From the NCBI GenBank assembly GCA_964464925.1, contig CAYXLI010000026.1:20334-84333 (forward strand): a stretch of 64,000 nucleotides of DNA, written 5' to 3'. Below the pieces are notes generated by a model that saw only the letters and a list, made by a program, of their open reading frames with translations, had not been told where the DNA came from and did not search any database. The first letter of the stretch is position 1. Every line of letters begins with the position of its first letter. Of this stretch, positions 59,436 through 64,000 are shown piece by piece. The position numbers and the translations under genes are program-made. This DNA comes from CAYXLI01 sp964464925. Its GTDB lineage: Bacteria; Acidobacteriota; Terriglobia; Bryobacterales; Bryobacteraceae.

Positions 59436-59447
59436 GCGGGAGTGGCT

Positions 59448-60140
59448 ATGTTGTCGAAGGGTCCTGCAAAGCGAGTCACGATCTACGTAAATGAGGACAC
59501 CCGGTACCGGACGGAACCCCTTTGGAGGGCTGTCTTCGAGTTCCTGCTACACAAGCAGGCTTCCGGAGCCACCGTCTCGCGTCCGCTCCTGGGTTTCGGA
59601 AGCCATCATATTGTTCGATCTCTGGACATGGAAGCGACGATGGAGCACCTTCCCATCCAGATCGAATTCGTGGAAGTGGCCAGCAGGGTAGAAGAACTGC
59701 TCCCCACGCTGTACGAAATGGTGACCGATGGCGTGATTGATGTCGCGGACACCACGATCATCAAAGCCTGCAACGCAGACAGAGCGTCTGAACCGAAAGC
59801 ACCGCGTGTACGGCGTGAAGGCGCGGCCCGGCTGATGCGCATCTTCTTCGGAGAAGCCGACAAATGGCACGACGAGCCCTTATATGACGCGGTGGTAAAA
59901 ATTTTACGGATGAACGACATCGCCGGCGCCACCGTTTACAAGGGAATTCTCGGCTACGGAGCCAAGGGCCACACCCATAAAGAGCAAAGCTTCCTCCATC
60001 TCTCTAAAGACTGCCCGATCATGATCTCGGTGATTGACTCGGCGGAAAAGATCGAACAGGCTGCCGGTATCATACAGGGTATGTTGGAAGACGGACTGAT
60101 TGTTCTTTCTAATGTGGACATGATACGGCTACACAAGTGA
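59448..60140 (+). CDS. Tandem DUF190 domain protein
   Basis: 230 residues containing two DUF190 (GlnB-like fold) domains: about 8-108 (VTIYVNEDTRYRTEPLWRAVF…) and about 128-230 (MRIFFGEADKWHDEPLYDAVV…). Each carries the characteristic GATV…GxGSH/GYGAKG segment. The start ATG at 59448 is preceded by GGGAG at good spacing; a GTG at 59442 is possible. DUF190 proteins accompany fluoride channels but their biochemical role is not settled. The next DUF190 gene overlaps its stop codon. Confidence 0.9.
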   Translation: MLSKGPAKRVTIYVNEDTRYRTEPLWRAVFEFLLHKQASGATVSRPLLGFGSHHIVRSLDMEATMEHLPIQIEFVEVASRVEELLPTLYEMVTDGVIDVADTTIIKACNADRASEPKAPRVRREGAARLMRIFFGEADKWHDEPLYDAVVKILRMNDIAGATVYKGILGYGAKGHTHKEQSFLHLSKDCPIMISVIDSAEKIEQAAGIIQGMLEDGLIVLSNVDMIRLHK

Positions 60141-60466
60141 CACAGGAAGCACAAGCAGGTAAGATCCTGCGGATCCATATTTCCGAACACGACAAATACG
60201 CTGGGAAGCCGCTATACGAAGCGATTGTGCAGCAGTGCCGGGAGCTTCAAATCGCCGGCGCCACCGTATTCAAGGGGCTTGAGGGCTATGGTGAAACAGC
60301 CGAAATTCATCGCCGCCATATGCTCGGACACGACCAGCCGATCGTGATCACGATCATCGATTCTGAAACTAACATCCAGCGCCTCATCCCGGTGGTGGAG
60401 AAGATGCTGGATACCGGCGTTATGGCAGTCTCGGACGTGGAAATAATTCGCGTCCAGCGACTATAA
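60137..60466 (+). CDS. Single DUF190 domain protein
   Basis: 109 residues forming one DUF190 domain (LRIHISEHDKYAGKPLYEAIV… GATVFKGLEGYG). It starts at a GTG (60137) that overlaps the stop codon of the tandem DUF190 gene (GTGA), so the two are coupled. Its sequence is closest to the second domain upstream, which suggests duplication within the operon. Confidence 0.9.
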   Translation: MTQEAQAGKILRIHISEHDKYAGKPLYEAIVQQCRELQIAGATVFKGLEGYGETAEIHRRHMLGHDQPIVITIIDSETNIQRLIPVVEKMLDTGVMAVSDVEIIRVQRL

Positions 60467-60508
60467 GAAATCAGGCCAGGTGTTCCAGCTTGCCTGTGCT
60501 CCATCGAG

Positions 60509-60529
60509 CGAAGAAGGCCCGCCTCTTCG
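60509..60529. terminator. Hairpin between convergent DUF190 and ileS genes
   Basis: CGAAGA/TCTTCG (60509-60514 with 60524-60529) around a 9-base loop, in the 70-base convergent gap. No T-run; a weak bidirectional or Rho-assisted element. Confidence 0.35.
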
Positions 60530-60536
60530 AAAGTAT

Positions 60537-63500
60537 CTAACTCCCCGGCTCCCTTGCAATGCTCACGAAGATCTCTTCCCCTGCGAGAAGGAGGCGGATC
60601 CCGCCGGGGTCTCCCTGTTCCAGGCGTTCGGCGAGGAGTTCCGTCCGAAGGAAGTCCGCATGTGTGCTGATGGCGTCCGCGATTGTACGGGGAGCGCTGT
60701 AGGTGACGCTGATCCGGTCGGAGATGTTGAGATTCATCACTTTGCGCTGATCCTGCAGAAGACGATTGAAGTCACGAGCGATGCCCTCCTGGAGCAGTTC
60801 GTGAGTGAGAAGCGTATCGAGGGCGAGAAAGGTTTCCTGTTCCTCCATGCACGTGAGTGTTTGCGGGCCGTCGTAGGTGACGGCGAGCTCTTCCGGGGCG
60901 ATTACGAACGGCTGGCCGTCGAGGTCGAGAGTGATCGGGCCGGATGGTAAGGAGTCCAGCGACTCGAGCGCTTGTGCGATCTGTTTCGTGTGGCGTCCAG
61001 CCCGCGGGCCAAGCTTTTTCGCATCGGGCTTAAGCACTATCTTCACCAGGGTCTTCTCGTCTTCAATGAGCACGAGCTTCTTTATATTGGTTTCATCCAG
61101 GATCTGAGACGCGTATTCGGTCTTCTCAAGGACGTGCCGGTCCGCTGCATCTTTTGGACGGATGTAGAGTGTGCCTAGCGGCTGGCGAATCTTCACTCTG
61201 CTCCGGGTGCGGAGACTGAGGGCAAGGTTCTTCATGCGAATCACCACCTCGATACTGCGCTCCAGTTGCTCGTCGACCAGAGACGAATCGGCCTGAGGAT
61301 AACGGGTGAGGTGTACGGACTCGGGGGCGCCAGCATCCAGGGACCGGACGAGGTTCTGATAGATGGCTTCGGTGAGGAATGGCAAAGCTGGGGCCATGAC
61401 GCGGGTGACGATATTCAGGACCGTATACAAAGTCTGATAGGCGCCGGATTCGCTGCTCCAGAACCGGCGCCGCGAGCGGCGAAGGTACCAGTTCGAAACC
61501 TCCTCATCGAACACCTGGAATGCCTCGATTACGCGGTAGTGCTCGTAATTCCGATATGCGGAATGTGCCGAGGCGATGAGGCGCTGCAGGCGGCTGAGCA
61601 CCCACCGGTCCAACTCATTTGCCGGGGGAGGAGGCTCCGCGGCGGGTTTCCATGCATCGGCTGTGGCATAGAGGACAAAGAAGCTGTAGCAGTTCCAAAA
61701 GGTGAGCAGTTTGCGACGCGCCTCTGCGTCGATCCCCTGGGTCTGGCCGGCGGTAGGATGCAGGTCAGGGAAGTTCAGGTTCTGCGCGGTCTTTTGCCCG
61801 GCATAGATATAGCGCATCGATTCGGCCCCGAGCGTTTCGGCCGCTTCATCGAATGCGATGGCGTTGCCTTTGGATTTGTGCATTTCTTCACCGCGAGCGT
61901 CGCGGACCGAAGCGTGCCCGAGCAGCGCTTTGAAGGGTGCGCGGCCCTCCAGCATCGCGCTCATCGCGAGCAATGAATAGAACCAGTTCCGGAACTGACC
62001 GGGGAAGCTTTCGAGAACCAGGTCGGCCGGGAACCATTTTTCCCAATAGGCACGGTCCGTAGAGTAGCCCAGCGTGCTGAAGGAAACGATGCCCGCGTCC
62101 AGCCACGGATTCCCGACATCCTCCACGCGAGAGGCGAGGCCGCCGCACCGTTCGCAGCGAATCTTGACGGCGTCGATGTAGGGACGGTGAGGGGAGTGGG
62201 CCTCGAACGTCTCCCAGCCGTTCACCGCTTTCTGTCGCAGTTCCTGGCGGCTGCCAATGACGGTGAAGTGCTCACATTCCGAGCAAACCCAAATGGGCAA
62301 GGCGAGTCCCCAGAAGCGCTTTTTGGAGATCATCCAGTCTCCCATGTTTCGCAGCCAATCCTGCTCGCGGGCTTCCCCTTCGGCCGGGATCCACTGGATA
62401 GTGGGGACGATACGCTGGATACGATCGCGCCAGTCCATGCGGATGAACCACTCGTCTACCGGACGGAAGACCAGTTCCTCCTTGCATCGCCAGCAGTGAG
62501 GATAGACGTGCGGGTATCGCTCGCGTGCGATGAGAAAGCCAGATGCCTTGAGTTCGGCTACGACCTCATCCGCCACGCCGGTCGCATTCCTGCCGGTATA
62601 CGAACCGAAGCCATCGATGAAGTTCGCTGCCTCATCGAGAGGTGCGATGAAGGGCAGGTTGTAATCTCTGCCGAGTTGCTGGTCCTCGGCGCCGCAGCCG
62701 GGAGCGATGTGCACCAGGCCAGTACCCTCGACTTCGCTAACCGCACTCCAAGGAATGACGCGATGCGATTCGGCTGAGGTGCGGCCGCCACCGGTGACTC
62801 CATAGGGGAAGACGCCGCCGTTTGCTTGTTGGGCGGGTAAGGAATCGAATGGGCCCGTGTATTCGAGATCGAGTAAGAGTGTTCCGGAGAGTTCGTCGAG
62901 GACCTCCGCGCCTTTCAGGATGGTGCGAATGGCAGGGAGCTTGTGCGTTTCGTGCTTGCCTTCAACCTGGAGATCCTGTATGCGGTCACGCTCGTAATTG
63001 GCCTTGGCTACGTAGTAGATCCAGTCGTTGTAGCGGATCTTGAGGTAGGTCATGGCGGGGTTCACGGCAACCGCAACGTTGGAGGTGAGGGTCCAAGGCG
63101 TAGTGGTCCAAACGAGCAGGGCCTCCCGATCGCGGCCTTTTATGGGGAACCGGACGAACACAGAGGTGTGTTCCGTGATCTTTCGGCCCTCGGCGACTTC
63201 CATTTGCGAAAGGCCGGTTCCGCAGCGTCCGCACCAGGGCATCACGTCATGGCCGCGATAGAGGAAGCCTTCATCGTGGCACTTCTTCAGGAACGACCAT
63301 ATCGTGTAGTTGTTCTCGTCAGAGAAGGTGAAATAGCTGCCGCCATATTCGGCGGAACCTAGTTTCCGGATGATCTCGCTAGCCCGGGCGGTTTCTTGGT
63401 GGCCACTCGGGAGTGTGGCGGAAAGAACGCGGTCGCCATCCTGAAGAGCGTCCCGAAGGGCAAGCAGGAGTGCAGGGTCATCCCAATCACACCAGTAGCC

Positions 63501-63914
63501 CAGACGGATGGATTGTTCGGTCTGGCGAGCGGCGAAAGTAAGCACGCGTTCCTTGCAGGCGCGGATGAAGTTTTCGATGCCGAAGTTGCGGATATCGCGC
63601 TTCGTACCGAGGCCGAGGCTTTTTTCCACTTCGACCTCCACCCAGAGCCCCTGGCAGTCGAATCCGTTCTGGTAGCGCAGTGCTTGGCCATTCATCGCGT
63701 GATAGCGCTGATACATGTCCTTCAGCGTGCGGCCCCAGGCATGGTGCACGCCCATGGGATTGTTGGCTGTGATGGGTCCATCGAGGAAGGACCAACGCGA
63801 GCCATTGGCGTTTTGGGCGCGCAACTTGTGAAAGATCCGGTTGTCGCTCCAGAAGCGCAGGATTTCCCGTTCCATGGCAGGGAAATCGGGCACCTTGGGT
63901 ACAGGGCGATACAT
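60537..63914 (-). CDS. ileS: Isoleucyl-tRNA synthetase, eukaryote-like class
   Basis: 1125 residues, long for bacterial IleRS and in the range of the IleRS2/eukaryote-like type. The class I HIGH-type motif is HHAWG (57-61) and the KMSKS-type motif HKSKGN (after EEM). A CP1 editing domain with DYNLPFIAPLDE and zinc-binding pairs (CGRCG, CERCG) is present. Residues 147-191 form an insertion between the Trp-Asp and SYFTFSDENNYTIW segments that standard IleRS lack. IleRS2 enzymes are known to resist mupirocin. The C-terminal anticodon-binding region is complete. Confidence 0.95.
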   Translation of the reverse strand: MYRPVPKVPDFPAMEREILRFWSDNRIFHKLRAQNANGSRWSFLDGPITANNPMGVHHAWGRTLKDMYQRYHAMNGQALRYQNGFDCQGLWVEVEVEKSLGLGTKRDIRNFGIENFIRACKERVLTFAARQTEQSIRLGYWCDWDDPALLLALRDALQDGDRVLSATLPSGHQETARASEIIRKLGSAEYGGSYFTFSDENNYTIWSFLKKCHDEGFLYRGHDVMPWCGRCGTGLSQMEVAEGRKITEHTSVFVRFPIKGRDREALLVWTTTPWTLTSNVAVAVNPAMTYLKIRYNDWIYYVAKANYERDRIQDLQVEGKHETHKLPAIRTILKGAEVLDELSGTLLLDLEYTGPFDSLPAQQANGGVFPYGVTGGGRTSAESHRVIPWSAVSEVEGTGLVHIAPGCGAEDQQLGRDYNLPFIAPLDEAANFIDGFGSYTGRNATGVADEVVAELKASGFLIARERYPHVYPHCWRCKEELVFRPVDEWFIRMDWRDRIQRIVPTIQWIPAEGEAREQDWLRNMGDWMISKKRFWGLALPIWVCSECEHFTVIGSRQELRQKAVNGWETFEAHSPHRPYIDAVKIRCERCGGLASRVEDVGNPWLDAGIVSFSTLGYSTDRAYWEKWFPADLVLESFPGQFRNWFYSLLAMSAMLEGRAPFKALLGHASVRDARGEEMHKSKGNAIAFDEAAETLGAESMRYIYAGQKTAQNLNFPDLHPTAGQTQGIDAEARRKLLTFWNCYSFFVLYATADAWKPAAEPPPPANELDRWVLSRLQRLIASAHSAYRNYEHYRVIEAFQVFDEEVSNWYLRRSRRRFWSSESGAYQTLYTVLNIVTRVMAPALPFLTEAIYQNLVRSLDAGAPESVHLTRYPQADSSLVDEQLERSIEVVIRMKNLALSLRTRSRVKIRQPLGTLYIRPKDAADRHVLEKTEYASQILDETNIKKLVLIEDEKTLVKIVLKPDAKKLGPRAGRHTKQIAQALESLDSLPSGPITLDLDGQPFVIAPEELAVTYDGPQTLTCMEEQETFLALDTLLTHELLQEGIARDFNRLLQDQRKVMNLNISDRISVTYSAPRTIADAISTHADFLRTELLAERLEQGDPGGIRLLLAGEEIFVSIAREPGS

Positions 63915-63946
63915 GCGTTCTTAGCGCTCAGCGTAACATCTGCCAT

Positions 63947-64000
63947 TCAGTAGAGTGGCGGAATAGTGGGGTCGAGGATGGCCCAGACCTGTTTGGGGTC
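63947..64000 (-). CDS. Possible C-terminus of an upstream gene
   Basis: On the minus strand the frame from the window edge to a TGA at 63947-63949 encodes 17 residues ending VWAILDPTIPPLY. They would be the tail of a gene that begins beyond 64000, upstream of ileS on the same strand, but 17 residues are too few to be sure. The same bases include two GGGGTC sequences that may belong to a repeat. Confidence 0.3.
   Translation of the reverse strand, partial: DPKQVWAILDPTIPPLY

Noticed and set aside
1..64000. CRISPR arrays, insertion sequences, prophage or integrase genes
   Set aside because: No regularly spaced repeats, transposase or integrase motifs, or terminal repeats were seen on either strand.

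Overview
The window looks like a core-genome segment of a free-living, GC-rich, Gram-negative heterotroph, most likely an acidobacterium of the Solibacter/Bryobacter type. This is an inference from gene content: a 1.1-kb-residue TonB-dependent receptor with an N-terminal carboxypeptidase-like domain, a Ser/Thr kinase with PEGA repeats, Tat-exported Gfo/Idh/MocA and sulfite-oxidase-like enzymes, a GMC oxidoreductase with a 'subunit 3' partner, DUF885 and GT-C membrane proteins. No phage, insertion sequence, integron or CRISPR array was found. Genes are densely packed, often with ATGA-type start/stop overlaps, and convergent pairs end within a few bases of each other.

Layout. 1-5 kb: a truncated gene, then a minus-strand sugar-acid set (gnd, a kdgK-like PfkB kinase, a TauE/SafE exporter), a DUF6526 protein and an SGNH hydrolase. 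5-10 kb: two translationally coupled M20 peptidases, a CPBP intramembrane protease and a lipidated serine beta-lactamase-like hydrolase. 10-18.5 kb: a seven-bladed WD40 protein divergent from a complete drug-export operon (TetR/CecR-type repressor, HlyD adaptor, double ABC ATPase, two ABC-2 permeases, TolC), the same order as E. coli cecR-ybhGFSR plus an outer-membrane channel. 18.5-28 kb: a cytidylate-kinase-like protein, an MFS transporter, and a minus-strand run of nth, a lipoprotein, a large GT-C protein with a discoidin-like tail, a BadF/GlcNAc-type kinase and pgk, closed by a strong terminator; a TMTC-like TPR membrane protein diverges from nth. 28-35.5 kb: an enolase-superfamily enzyme divergent from a GMC dehydrogenase/subunit 3/unknown operon, then a Ser/Thr kinase co-oriented with a sulfite-oxidase/cytochrome c fusion. 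35.6-41 kb: ftsY-ribD-ribE, a DUF885 lipoprotein and a DHH phosphoesterase.

41-46 kb holds a tightly overlapping operon of short-chain dehydrogenase, acyl-CoA dehydrogenase, APH-type phosphotransferase and a TPR metalloprotease. The first three are the same three enzyme types as LvaD, LvaC and LvaA, which convert 4-oxo/4-hydroxyacyl-CoA by way of a phosphorylated intermediate. 45.8-46.1 kb is the only gene-free gap over 300 bp; it contains a well-formed nested hairpin and four GTAC-centred boxes ahead of a di-haem cytochrome gene. 46-58 kb: that cytochrome and a small secreted partner, pgm, a GT-C membrane protein, the TonB-dependent receptor, an M55 aminopeptidase, a Gfo/Idh/MocA oxidoreductase and an endonuclease/exonuclease/phosphatase-family protein. 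58.8-64 kb: tRNA-Gly(UCC), a fluoride-channel operon (crcB plus three DUF190 domains), and ileS of the eukaryote-like class.

No wholly novel defence or mobile system is evident. The most promising leads are the split ACAD11/Lva-like operon, the structured intergenic region upstream of the di-haem cytochrome, the crcB/DUF190 operon with an unrecognised structured leader, and the GMC dehydrogenase carrying a ferredoxin-like cysteine motif.
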